Below, one piece after another: positions 10,901 through 18,444 of a stretch of DNA of 64,000 nt (positions are counted from its first letter, which is position 1; every line of letters starts with the position of its first letter). Source of the DNA: Thiothrix subterranea. GTDB taxonomy: Bacteria; Pseudomonadota; Gammaproteobacteria; Thiotrichales; Thiotrichaceae. The DNA lies in the NCBI RefSeq assembly GCF_016772315.1, contig NZ_CP053482.1, positions 372,001 through 436,000 on the forward strand, written 5' to 3'. The notes below the pieces were generated by a model. That model had not been told where the DNA came from. It saw nothing but the letters and a program-made list of their open reading frames with translations, and ran no database searches. A program made the translations under genes and the position numbers.

Positions 10901-12344
10901 CTGGGCTTATGCTCTGCCCAACGGCATTCTCAGCCAAGACAGCAAAATTACTATCACCCTGATAGCTACCGACACCAGCGGCAAACAAAGTACCAACACG
11001 CTGGCGCTCAATGTCGCAGGCGCACACGAAGAAAACCGCCAACTCATCAGTCGCACCACGTTTGGTATTACCGATGCGTTGTTGCAAGAAGTCACGCAAT
11101 TAGGCACGACCGCGTTCCTAGAACAACAACTTAACCCGACCACACTGGATGACAGCGTGTTTGCGGCACGGATGGCAAATTCCAACCCTGCCACGTTAGC
11201 GGAATTCCAAACCGCCACCCTGCAACGCATGATCGGTAGCCGCCGCCAGTTACAGGAGGTCATGACGTGGTTCTGGGATAACCATTTCAACACCGATTTC
11301 CGCAAAACCGGCAATAAATTGCTGTACGAATTGGCAGAAAACGACGTGTTTCGCGCCAATGCCTTGGGCAATTTCCGCAACCTACTCGGTGCAAGCGCAA
11401 AAAGCCCAGCGATGTTGTATTACCTCGACAGCGTGAAAAACGTCAAAGCCAATGCCAACGAAAACTACGCGCGTGAAATACTGGAACTGCATACGGTGGG
11501 CGTGGATGGCGGTTACACCCAGAAAGAAGTCGATACACTGGCGGAAGTGTTCACCGGCTGGCAAGTGCAGAATGACCGCTTCTTCTTCAATGCCGCGCAA
11601 CACAACAGCGTTGCCAAAGTGTTCTGGAGCAATGCGATTCCCGCAGGCGGTGTGGATGAAGGCGAACGGGTGCTGGATATTCTGGCGCGTCACCCTGCTA
11701 CCGCTAATTACCTGTGTTCCAAACTGGTCACGTATTTTGTGAGCGATCAGCCCGTTAATAGCCTGCAAGCACGTTGCGTCGACACATTCTTGGCGCAAGC
11801 ATCAGCACCGGATCAAATCGCGCAGGTATTGCGGGTAATCCTGACTTCGCCAGAGTTTTACGCGACTGAGAACATTAATAGCAAAGTCAAAACGCCGCTG
11901 GAATTTGTCACCGCCAGCGTGCGCGCGACCCACGCCCAAGGCACTTACGCCGATTTACCGGCAGCGGTGAAACGCATGGGCATGGATTTATACCAATACG
12001 GCTCACCCACGGGCTACTCCGATACCGGCGATGACTGGGTAAGTTCAGCCGCGTTGCAAGAACGGGTGCGCTTCGTCAACCTATTAGCCAATGCCCGCAG
12101 CGGTGCAACCTATCTGGATACCGCCACCCTTTTCAGTCTGCAACAGGCCGTCACCGCCGAAAGCATTGCCAGCGATTTGCTGAATTGGACAATCGGTGGT
12201 TATTACGCCGAACTGGAATGGCAAACCGCGCTGGAGGTGCTGAATGCCGAAGGTGCTTTCAATCCGAATGCCAGCAATGCCGAGGCGCGTATTCGCGAAA
12301 CCGTGGGCACTGTTTTGAGTTACCCGGAATTCAACTACCAATAA
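7908..12344 (+). CDS. Giant secreted repeat protein with C-terminal DUF1800 domain
   Basis: 1478 aa with a Sec signal peptide (to AAHA, about residue 26). Residues about 30-815 hold nine units of about 85-95 aa, each with a pattern like DG..W.....TD..G...F.L, resembling Cna-B/carboxypeptidase-regulatory beta-sandwiches. Two Ig-like domains follow (about 830-1040; LSGKSSDDKALDKI, LQGNVTDDTAVSTV). The end (about 1045-1478) is a DUF1800 domain: LISRTTFGIT, WFWDNHFNTDFRK, NENYAREILELHTVGVDGGY, LAEVFTGW. DUF1800 and DUF1501 genes are commonly paired and linked to export or surface functions that remain undefined. The long repeat stalk ahead of DUF1800 is unusual. Confidence 0.85.
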   Translation: MTNRHYLHRGLLLLLMLLTCLLPAAHAAVAPNLTVQVVDGTNADASLANYEINVRELLADGSNVWRTKAKTDTNGQVAFSLDGLGAGKRYVLQAKSSRANKARQSAVIDTAGAVTFRVGFPLLNVTLLDALTQQPLPDISVTAYKQENGKAIWLDNLKTNSSGLVIFELEALSQGIPVTLNAKVFNGFTATQTYTQAGNTNFTLGDTVATLVDGIQAALPPLANYGVQVRELLSDGKTAWFASVTTDAKGQLRLNLPPNRQFRLEAKSTFNNAYKVSQPLQAGQQQTFQVGTPLLQATLKDAVSGAVIPSVKVTAYRIKADGTSVWRTETSTDANGQVRFDLPELMEGDKAQLFTAPYNAYRAASPIISQPGAMEFKLGETQVKVMDNTQASAQPLANQKVTIAEKMADGKEVWRSEATTDATGLLRLSLFAQNDNRTYVLKAKSPFNQTWKTSQPLQQAGEYTFTVGSQPLPVTLKDLSNGNTLANIQITAYRVVANGKLEYITRQTTDANGRTSFDLPELSNGGTIRLQATAFNNFGAWSNDITSSTAFAFGVGSLQVTVKDGTQADGALLPNLDVHIRENMADGTTTWFNKAITDAQGNLKIDLPGLDKGRKFFLQATHPVTKRYKSSQTIDKAGAYTFMVGTRLMAVTLYNAITAAPLADKDVTLQEIQAGNTITWPYIWRSSAKTNAKGVAVIDSELLSQAGLNFVLSVTPYNTGRIMTAPFPAQTYSVDFPVGTTPVTLVDRDNGNAIMPNQRIDAYEISTDGKLTWLKNGTTDANGQAIFDLETLRKGTRHVFKAYNPFANKQYPYSRIITSAGAVTFAVGRADKGELDLKPPALEILSPSKNNVGNLGFELSGKSSDDKALDKIDINLASGSLTSTQTATLDKVTGNWKLPINSNALQIGRPLNVTATAFDVTGNTTTITRSYQVLADENAPSITISSHHADETVLKTGFLLQGNVTDDTAVSTVQLSVTQDDGKTLVTPKNLTPTPAGNWAYALPNGILSQDSKITITLIATDTSGKQSTNTLALNVAGAHEENRQLISRTTFGITDALLQEVTQLGTTAFLEQQLNPTTLDDSVFAARMANSNPATLAEFQTATLQRMIGSRRQLQEVMTWFWDNHFNTDFRKTGNKLLYELAENDVFRANALGNFRNLLGASAKSPAMLYYLDSVKNVKANANENYAREILELHTVGVDGGYTQKEVDTLAEVFTGWQVQNDRFFFNAAQHNSVAKVFWSNAIPAGGVDEGERVLDILARHPATANYLCSKLVTYFVSDQPVNSLQARCVDTFLAQASAPDQIAQVLRVILTSPEFYATENINSKVKTPLEFVTASVRATHAQGTYADLPAAVKRMGMDLYQYGSPTGYSDTGDDWVSSAALQERVRFVNLLANARSGATYLDTATLFSLQQAVTAESIASDLLNWTIGGYYAELEWQTALEVLNAEGAFNPNASNAEARIRETVGTVLSYPEFNYQ

Positions 12345-12358
12345 GGCGGGGAAACACT

Positions 12359-13597
12359 ATGCAACGTCGTGATTTTTTAAAGTACATGCTCTCATCCACC
12401 GTCGCGGGGAGTGCGTGGTTCGCTAATGGAATGCCTGGTATTGCCACCGCAGAAGCAGCGGCAGCAGCGAAAAGCCTGATCGTGATTTTCCAGCGCGGCG
12501 GCTGTGATGGCTTGAATGTCGCCGTGCCTTACGGGGATGCGGCGTATTACAGCCTGCGCCCCACCATTGCGATTCCACGCGCTGGACAAACGGGTGGTGC
12601 ATTGGATTTAAACGGCTTTTTTGGATTGCACCCCGCGATGAGCGCGTTACACAAGCTGTATCAGCAAGGCAATGTGGCGGTCTTTCCGGCAACCCATTAC
12701 CCCAACGCCAGCCTCTCGCATTTCGACAGCGAGCAATTTATCGAAAGCGGTGTCATCAGCAAAACCAGCAACGGCTGGCTGAACCGCCACTTAGAAGCTT
12801 CCAGCAATAGCAGCGGAATGCGCGGGGTGAGCTTCGGCACAGAGATTGCGCAAGCCTTGCGTGGCAAAGTACCCGTCTCGTCATTCAACGATCTCGCCGC
12901 CTTCGATTTGGACATGACCGCCAGCGCCGAACCACGCATGACCGCCCGCTTACAAAAGATTTACGCGCAAAACCCGCATCTAGGCGGCAATAATGGCGTG
13001 CGTATCCAAAATGCGGGGCGTACCTTGTTCGCCGACCTTGGGCTGGTGCAACAGCTTGATGTGAAAGGCTATCAGCCTGCGAATGGCGCAATTTACCCTA
13101 ACAATAGCTACGGCACACAATTGCGCCAAGCCGCACAATTGATCAAAGCGGGTGTCGGATTAGAATTGGCAACCGTGAATATCGGTGGTTGGGATACGCA
13201 CCAAACCCAAGGCAATCAAGCGGGCTATCAAGCCAACATGCTAAAGATTTTCGCAGATGGCATCGCCGCCTTGTATGCCGATTTAGGCACTGCCATGCAG
13301 GATGTGATGATTCTAACCATGACCGAATTCGGACGGACGGCGGAAGAAAATGGTAGCCAAGGTACCGACCACGGCAACGCGGGATGCTGGTTCGCGCTTG
13401 GTGGTGGGGTGCGTAGCGGTGTATACGGACAATGGCCGGGCTTGAGCAAAACCCAATTGTACAAAGGGCGTTATTTGGCGCATTCGGTCGATTTTCGCGA
13501 TATTTTCGGGGAAGTTGCCAGCAAGCACTTGGGTAATAATGCGCTGGCTAGTTTGTTGCCGGGGCATAACCACACCCCCCTGAATTTTCTGGGATGA
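12359..13597 (+). CDS. DUF1501 protein with Tat signal
   Basis: 412 aa. The N-terminus MQRRDFLKYMLSSTVAGSAW is a typical twin-arginine signal, so folded export to the periplasm is expected. The body matches DUF1501 (alkaline-phosphatase-like fold): IVIFQRGGCDGLNVAVPYGD, GFFGLHPAMSAL, SHFDSEQFIESG, NIGGWDTHQTQG, MTEFGRTAEENGSQGTDHG. The ATG at 12359 is preceded by AAGGCGGGG. It starts 14 bp after the DUF1800 gene and is surely cotranscribed with it. The biochemical role of the pair is not established. Confidence 0.9.
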   Translation: MQRRDFLKYMLSSTVAGSAWFANGMPGIATAEAAAAAKSLIVIFQRGGCDGLNVAVPYGDAAYYSLRPTIAIPRAGQTGGALDLNGFFGLHPAMSALHKLYQQGNVAVFPATHYPNASLSHFDSEQFIESGVISKTSNGWLNRHLEASSNSSGMRGVSFGTEIAQALRGKVPVSSFNDLAAFDLDMTASAEPRMTARLQKIYAQNPHLGGNNGVRIQNAGRTLFADLGLVQQLDVKGYQPANGAIYPNNSYGTQLRQAAQLIKAGVGLELATVNIGGWDTHQTQGNQAGYQANMLKIFADGIAALYADLGTAMQDVMILTMTEFGRTAEENGSQGTDHGNAGCWFALGGGVRSGVYGQWPGLSKTQLYKGRYLAHSVDFRDIFGEVASKHLGNNALASLLPGHNHTPLNFLG

Positions 13598-13603
13598 ACA
13601 CAA

Positions 13604-14050
13604 TCATCCACCCAAAGCCGCCAAACGCGCCTTGACGTCTGCCAGCTCAGTCTGCAAGGCGACCAACTCGGTCACATCTTTCTGCACCCCGATGTAATAC
13701 ATCACGCCCTCTTCCTCGTCGAAAAATGGGCTGATGCTTAAATCGTTCCAGAACAAACTGCCATCTTTGCGGTAATTGCGTAAGATCACTCTGACCGGCT
13801 GTTCAGATTCAATAGCGCTCCGAATCCTACTTAACTCTGCTTGGTCACGGTCGTCGCTTTGCAAGAAACGGCAATCCTGATACAAGCAATCTTCCGCGTT
13901 GTAACCTGTCATTTGTTCAAACGCCCGATTAACGTACAACAAAATCGTGTCATTGCCTTCGCGTTCCGCAATCGTAATACCATGCTCAGCGTAGTCGATC
14001 AGGGATTGCAGCAATGCCGGGCGAATGGCAGAATTTGTAACGGTTTCCAT
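13604..14050 (-). CDS. Short LOV-domain blue-light photoreceptor
   Basis: 148 aa, a single LOV-type PAS domain with helical ends. The flavin-adduct motif DCRFLQ is at about residues 59-64 (Cys60), and the flavin contacts NYRKDG...FWN (Asn92, Asn102) and GVQKDVTE (Gln123) are all present. The sequence around LYQDCRFLQ and DDRDQ closely resembles, from memory, the short LOV proteins of Pseudomonas putida (PpSB1-LOV). There is no output domain; the C-terminal helix (TELADVKARLAAL) probably dimerises. An upstream start would add 19 residues; METVTN is preferred because it matches the short-LOV N-cap. Transcribed alone, convergent to the DUF1501 gene. Confidence 0.85.
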   Translation of the reverse strand: METVTNSAIRPALLQSLIDYAEHGITIAEREGNDTILLYVNRAFEQMTGYNAEDCLYQDCRFLQSDDRDQAELSRIRSAIESEQPVRVILRNYRKDGSLFWNDLSISPFFDEEEGVMYYIGVQKDVTELVALQTELADVKARLAALGG

Positions 14051-14134
14051 AGCGCGTATCCAATCATGAGTTATGCAAAATGATAACATTAATCCACGAT
14101 AAGACACCTATTCCAGACCTATTTAACAGGGAAA

Positions 14135-14338
14135 ATGATCATGATGAGTTTACTGGCGGCGATTGGATTCATGCTAGTGTTGGCGGGTGTTACGGCACTG
14201 ATTATCGGTAGCGTGCGCTACTTTTTTCCGTTTGTGGATGAGTACATTCCCGAAGAATTCAAAAAGCCGCTCACCATCCAGTTTGCGGCGTATTATTTGC
14301 TGGCAGGGCTGTTATTACTGCTGATTCAACCCGCCTGA
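14135..14338 (+). CDS. Small two-helix membrane protein
   Basis: 67 aa with two hydrophobic segments (about residues 4-27 and 48-66) separated by a charged loop containing VDEYIPEEFKKPL. AGGG precedes the first ATG closely; ATG codons at 14141 or 14144 would also fit. Function is unknown. It stands alone between the LOV gene and a convergent small secreted protein. Confidence 0.65.
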   Translation: MIMMSLLAAIGFMLVLAGVTALIIGSVRYFFPFVDEYIPEEFKKPLTIQFAAYYLLAGLLLLLIQPA

Positions 14339-14348
14339 GGCTTCACGC

Positions 14349-14597
14349 TCAATGGACGACCGTATGCAACACCGTATGCCGCTCGAAATACACCGAGAAC
14401 GTGCCATATTGCCATACCGTAATCCGAGGCCAGCGCTTTTTGACCGGATCAGCCGATTGACGTACCGACTGCGGTTCGCCGTATTGCGCCTTAACACCGT
14501 TCATGCTCATGCCACGGCTGGGATAGTCCGCAAACGCAGTATTGGCGAAAAAAGCCATCGCCAGCAACACAGCACTAAACCATTTCGACAAACGCAT
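14349..14597 (-). CDS. Small secreted protein, BamE-like motif
   Basis: 82 aa. It has a Sec signal peptide (MRLSKWFSAVLLAMAFFANTAFA) and a short mature part with MNGVKAQYGEP, PRITVWQYGTFSVYF and HTVLHTVVH. The V..YGEP then W.Y pattern recalls SmpA/OmlA (BamE) folds, but the protein is shorter. It is probably periplasmic, with unknown function. Divergent from lolC. Confidence 0.65.
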   Translation of the reverse strand: MRLSKWFSAVLLAMAFFANTAFADYPSRGMSMNGVKAQYGEPQSVRQSADPVKKRWPRITVWQYGTFSVYFERHTVLHTVVH

Positions 14598-14656
14598 GTC
14601 TGATCTCCCGATACTTCACTATTAAACGACACTCATCATCTGTACAATCGCCACCC

Positions 14657-15904
14657 ATGTTTACACCACTCGAATTATTTATCGGACAGCGCTACACGCA
14701 TTCACAGCGGCGTAACCGTTTCATCTCGTTCATCTCGTTTGCCTCGATGCTCGGCATCCTGCTGGGGGTCATGGTGCTGATCACGGTATTGTCGATCATG
14801 AACGGGTTTGAAAAGGAACTCAGGGACAAGATACTGGGTGTGGTTTCCCATGTCACGGTTTCGGGGACAAATGGGCAACTCGCGGATTGGACGGCAAAAA
14901 TTGACGGACTAAAGGCACAGCAACACGTCATTGGTGCGGCTCCTTATGTGCAAAAGCAAGTCATGCTGACCAATGGCAATCTCATGCGTGGCATTGTGCT
15001 GCAAGGCATTGATCCCAAACTGCAAAGCCAAGTCAGTGATGTCAATTTCAAAATGCTGGAAGGCAGTTTCAACAGCCTCGCCCCGCGTGATTACGGCATC
15101 GTTTTAGGTGTCGAAGTCGCGACCGCACTCGGCGTCATGCCCGGCGATAAAGTCACGGTCATTGTGCCGCAAGTGCAAGTGACCCCGGCGGGAATTTTAC
15201 CGCGCCTGAAACGCTTTACCGTCACCGGCATCTACCAAATCGGACACCCCGAATACGACGGCATGACCGGCTTTGTGGAACTCAGCGATGCCTCACGGCT
15301 GTTTCGCTTGGGTGACAATATCGGCGGCATACGGCTGAAGCTGGATGATTTATTCGCCGCCCCCGCCATCGGGCATGAGTTGCAAACCCAGTTAGGCAAG
15401 GAATTTGAGGTCGTGGATTGGAGCGAAGAACACGGCAGTTTCTTCCGTGCCGTCAAAACCGAACGCATTGCGATGACCTTGATTTTGTTTTTGGTGGTAT
15501 GCGTGGCGCTCTTCAATCTGGTCGCTTCGCTGATGATGGCGGTGAATGATAAAGAATCGGATATTGCCATCCTACGCACTTTTGGCATGTCTGGTCAGCG
15601 CATTATGCGCATCTTTATGATTCAAGGCAGCATCATTGGCATCTTCGGCACACTGGTTGGCGTGGGCTTGGGCGTGTGGCTATCGCTCAATATTGATACC
15701 GTGATTCCGTTTTTGGAAAATACGTTTGGCTTCAAAATCTTTTCATCTGACGTGTTTTACATCAGCGAAATCCCCTCCGATATGCGCTGGGAAAATGTGA
15801 TTTGGATCGGAGTTGCCTCGCTGATTGCCTCGGTGTTGGCAACGATTTATCCCGCTTGGCGTGCCTCGCAAATCCAACCGGCGGAGTCACTGCGCTATGA
15901 GTAA
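14657..15904 (+). CDS. lolC: Lipoprotein-releasing ABC transporter permease (LolC/E family)
   Basis: 415 aa inner-membrane permease of the LolCDE complex, which extracts lipoproteins for transfer to LolA. One N-terminal transmembrane helix (FASMLGILLGVMVLITVLS) is followed by a large periplasmic domain and three C-terminal helices with the MacB/FtsX-type core (VALFNLVASLMMAVNDKESDIAILRTFG). First gene of lolC-lolE-lolD. The downstream paralogue starts inside its last codons (ATGAGTAA overlap). Which of the two is LolC and which LolE is assigned by order only. Confidence 0.9.
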   Translation: MFTPLELFIGQRYTHSQRRNRFISFISFASMLGILLGVMVLITVLSIMNGFEKELRDKILGVVSHVTVSGTNGQLADWTAKIDGLKAQQHVIGAAPYVQKQVMLTNGNLMRGIVLQGIDPKLQSQVSDVNFKMLEGSFNSLAPRDYGIVLGVEVATALGVMPGDKVTVIVPQVQVTPAGILPRLKRFTVTGIYQIGHPEYDGMTGFVELSDASRLFRLGDNIGGIRLKLDDLFAAPAIGHELQTQLGKEFEVVDWSEEHGSFFRAVKTERIAMTLILFLVVCVALFNLVASLMMAVNDKESDIAILRTFGMSGQRIMRIFMIQGSIIGIFGTLVGVGLGVWLSLNIDTVIPFLENTFGFKIFSSDVFYISEIPSDMRWENVIWIGVASLIASVLATIYPAWRASQIQPAESLRYE

Positions 15905-17168
15905 AATGTTCCAGCCCATGGAGCTGTTTGTCGGCTTGCGTTACACCCGCTCGCAGCGGCAAAAGCATTTCATCTCTTTTATCTCCTTAGCGTCGATGAT
16001 AGGCATCGCGATTGGCGTACTGGTGCTGATCACCGTCCTTTCGGTGATGAACGGTTTCGAGCAAACCATGCGCGAACGCATTATGGGCATGTTGGCGCAC
16101 GTCACGGTATCCGAACACGATTTGGGCGTATCCGACTGGCAAAACGTGCAGAAAGAACTGCTGGATTTCCCGCACGTGAAAGCGGTTTCGCCGTTTATCG
16201 AAAAGCCTGCGATGCTGAATCAGGGCGATGAAGCCCGCGCTGCTGTCTTGCAAGGCATTGTGCCGGAGCTGGAACAACACGTGAGCACCGTATTCCAGCA
16301 CGTTGTCAAAGACAAAGGCGACATGATGAAATTGCAACCGGGCAGTTTCAACATTGCGATCGGCGCAACCATGGCAAAAGAGCTAAAAGTCGATGTTGGC
16401 GATGCCCTAACCCTCGTCAGCCCTAGCGAAAATGCACTGGAAACCGGCGAAATGCCCGCATTGCAGCGTTTCACGATTGTGGCAATCTTTCGAGTGGATA
16501 TGCAGCAATTTGACACCACCACGGCTTACGTAAACCTTGAAGACGCCGCAAAAACCTTCGGGATGAATGCCGAGGTGACGGGTTTACGCATGACGCTGGA
16601 TGATTTGTACCTCGCCCCCAAAACCGCCGAAACAATTTTACAGCGCATGGGGCAGGCATGGCCGGATATGTGGGCGAATGACTGGACAAATTTAAATAAA
16701 AACCAGTTTAAAGCCATTCAAGCGCAAAAGTCGGTAATGTTCATTATTTTGCTGCTGATTATTGCGGTAGCGGCATTCAATTTGGTGTCTACCTTGGTGA
16801 TGGTCGTTACCGATAAGGAAGGCGACATTGCTATTTTGCGCACCTTGGGACTGTCATCCGGGCGGATTATGCAAATTTTCATGGTGCAAGGCACTTTAAT
16901 TGGCGTGTTTGGCACCTTGATTGGCGTGGCGTTAGGCGTGTTACTCTCCACCAATCTGGATGTGATTGTGCCGTTTCTGGAACGTTTGTTTGATACCCAT
17001 TTCATCAACGCCGATGTGTATTTCATTAGCGAACTCGAATCACGGGTCAATCCCGGCGATGTGATGGTGATTGCCTTGAGTGCTTTGTTTATGTCCATTC
17101 TCGCGACGCTTTACCCTGCTTGGCGTGCGTCCAAAGTCCAGCCTGCGGAGGCATTGCGTTATGAGTAA
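15897..17168 (+). CDS. lolE: Lipoprotein-releasing ABC transporter permease (LolC/E family), second copy
   Basis: 423 aa, same architecture as its neighbour: N-terminal helix ([20 protein letters not shown]), periplasmic domain, three C-terminal helices with [24 protein letters not shown] 15897 overlaps the lolC stop by 8 bp (ATGAGTAA), and the same 8-bp overlap recurs at lolE-lolD. This suggests translational coupling and an origin by tandem duplication. The long extension upstream of the ATG is the lolC frame overlap and is not used. Confidence 0.9.
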   Translation: MSKMFQPMELFVGLRYTRSQRQKHFISFISLASMIGIAIGVLVLITVLSVMNGFEQTMRERIMGMLAHVTVSEHDLGVSDWQNVQKELLDFPHVKAVSPFIEKPAMLNQGDEARAAVLQGIVPELEQHVSTVFQHVVKDKGDMMKLQPGSFNIAIGATMAKELKVDVGDALTLVSPSENALETGEMPALQRFTIVAIFRVDMQQFDTTTAYVNLEDAAKTFGMNAEVTGLRMTLDDLYLAPKTAETILQRMGQAWPDMWANDWTNLNKNQFKAIQAQKSVMFIILLLIIAVAAFNLVSTLVMVVTDKEGDIAILRTLGLSSGRIMQIFMVQGTLIGVFGTLIGVALGVLLSTNLDVIVPFLERLFDTHFINADVYFISELESRVNPGDVMVIALSALFMSILATLYPAWRASKVQPAEALRYE

Positions 17169-17841
17169 AGTGATTATTTCTTGCCAACAATTGGGCAAAC
17201 GTTTTACCGAAGGGCGGCTGGATGTGCAGGTATTGCGCGGGGTGGATTTGGCGATTCACGAAGGGGAAAAAGTTGCTATTTTAGGCAGTTCCGGCAGCGG
17301 CAAAAGCACTTTGCTGCACTTAATGGGCGGTCTGGATTTGCCATCCACCGGACATGTGGAAGTCCTCGGCAAACGCATGGATCAATTGTCCGACACCGAA
17401 CGCGGCGTGTTGCGTAACGAGTCGATGGGCTTTATCTACCAATTTCACCATTTACTGCCCGAATTCACCGCGTTGGAAAACGTCGCCATGCCATTGCTGA
17501 TTCGCGGGGTGAAAGTGGCGGAAGCCAGCGCTCAAGCCAGCGATATATTGGCAAAAGTCGGCTTGCAAGAGCGCCTTGACCACAAACCCGCCCAGCTTTC
17601 CGGCGGAGAACGCCAACGTGCCGCCATTGCCCGCGCTTTGGTGACACGCCCCAAAGCCGTGTTAGCCGATGAGCCAACCGGTAATCTCGACCAACACACC
17701 GCTGACAATGTGTTTAACTTAATGCAAAGTTTGAATGAAGCGTTAGGCACGGCGTTCGTGGTTGTTACCCACGACCTGCAATTGGCGGCAAAAATGGATA
17801 CGGTTTACCGCTTGACCGATGGCGTATTAGCCAACGCTTAA
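17161..17841 (+). CDS. lolD: Lipoprotein-releasing ABC transporter ATPase
   Basis: 226 aa ABC ATPase that powers LolCE. Walker [11 protein letters not shown]-loop region [18 protein letters not shown], signature [15 protein letters not shown], Walker [12 protein letters not shown] and H-loop VVTHD are all present. It is translationally coupled to lolE through ATGAGTAA. Its last 4 bp overlap the convergent DUF2062 gene. Confidence 0.95.
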   Translation: MSKVIISCQQLGKRFTEGRLDVQVLRGVDLAIHEGEKVAILGSSGSGKSTLLHLMGGLDLPSTGHVEVLGKRMDQLSDTERGVLRNESMGFIYQFHHLLPEFTALENVAMPLLIRGVKVAEASAQASDILAKVGLQERLDHKPAQLSGGERQRAAIARALVTRPKAVLADEPTGNLDQHTADNVFNLMQSLNEALGTAFVVVTHDLQLAAKMDTVYRLTDGVLANA

Positions 17842-18389
17842 TCGGCTGAATCTTGATCGGGTGGCGGTGCTTGACGTTTTCTACGTTCGCGCCGCGCTTT
17901 CAAATGCTTCAATAAATGCAAACGCCAGAGCAGGTGTACACCGTAATAACCGGCAATGGATGACAATACTGCCGTGATAAAAATACCCAACAAGAACGGT
18001 TTCCAAATAAGAATTAAGCCATTCATTAACCAATCAAGACTGGGTTCAAAGTTGAAACCCGCAGGCGGATGCCCCACAATCGCAGCACCCACTAAATAAG
18101 CCCCATACAACATAGGGGGCATAGTCACGGGATTAGTGACAAACACCAAGACCACGGCTAAGGGTAAATTTGCTCGGAAAAAAACGGCTAACAGTGCGGC
18201 AATAATGGATTGAAACGGTATGGGAATCCACATACAAAACAACCCAATCGCAAACGCTGAGGCAACATTATGGCGATTTAAATGCCACAAATAGGGCAAA
18301 TGCAGCGTATCCCCCAAAAACTGGAGATGCTTATGATCTTTCATTTTGTCAGGATTAGGAAATAGCTTACGCAACAATTTTCGCGGCAT
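17838..18389 (-). CDS. DUF2062 membrane protein
   Basis: 183 aa with the DUF2062 pattern [26 protein letters not shown] and [18 protein letters not shown]. Three or so transmembrane segments are followed by a basic tail ([10 protein letters not shown]). This family is common beside lolD/comEC in gammaproteobacteria, but its role is unknown. Convergent with lolD. Confidence 0.85.
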   Translation of the reverse strand: MPRKLLRKLFPNPDKMKDHKHLQFLGDTLHLPYLWHLNRHNVASAFAIGLFCMWIPIPFQSIIAALLAVFFRANLPLAVVLVFVTNPVTMPPMLYGAYLVGAAIVGHPPAGFNFEPSLDWLMNGLILIWKPFLLGIFITAVLSSIAGYYGVHLLWRLHLLKHLKARRERRKRQAPPPDQDSAD

Positions 18390-18444
18390 GAAGTTTTAAC
18401 AGCAATAACAATTAAGGTCATTCATTATCCATGGTTTGCGAAAT

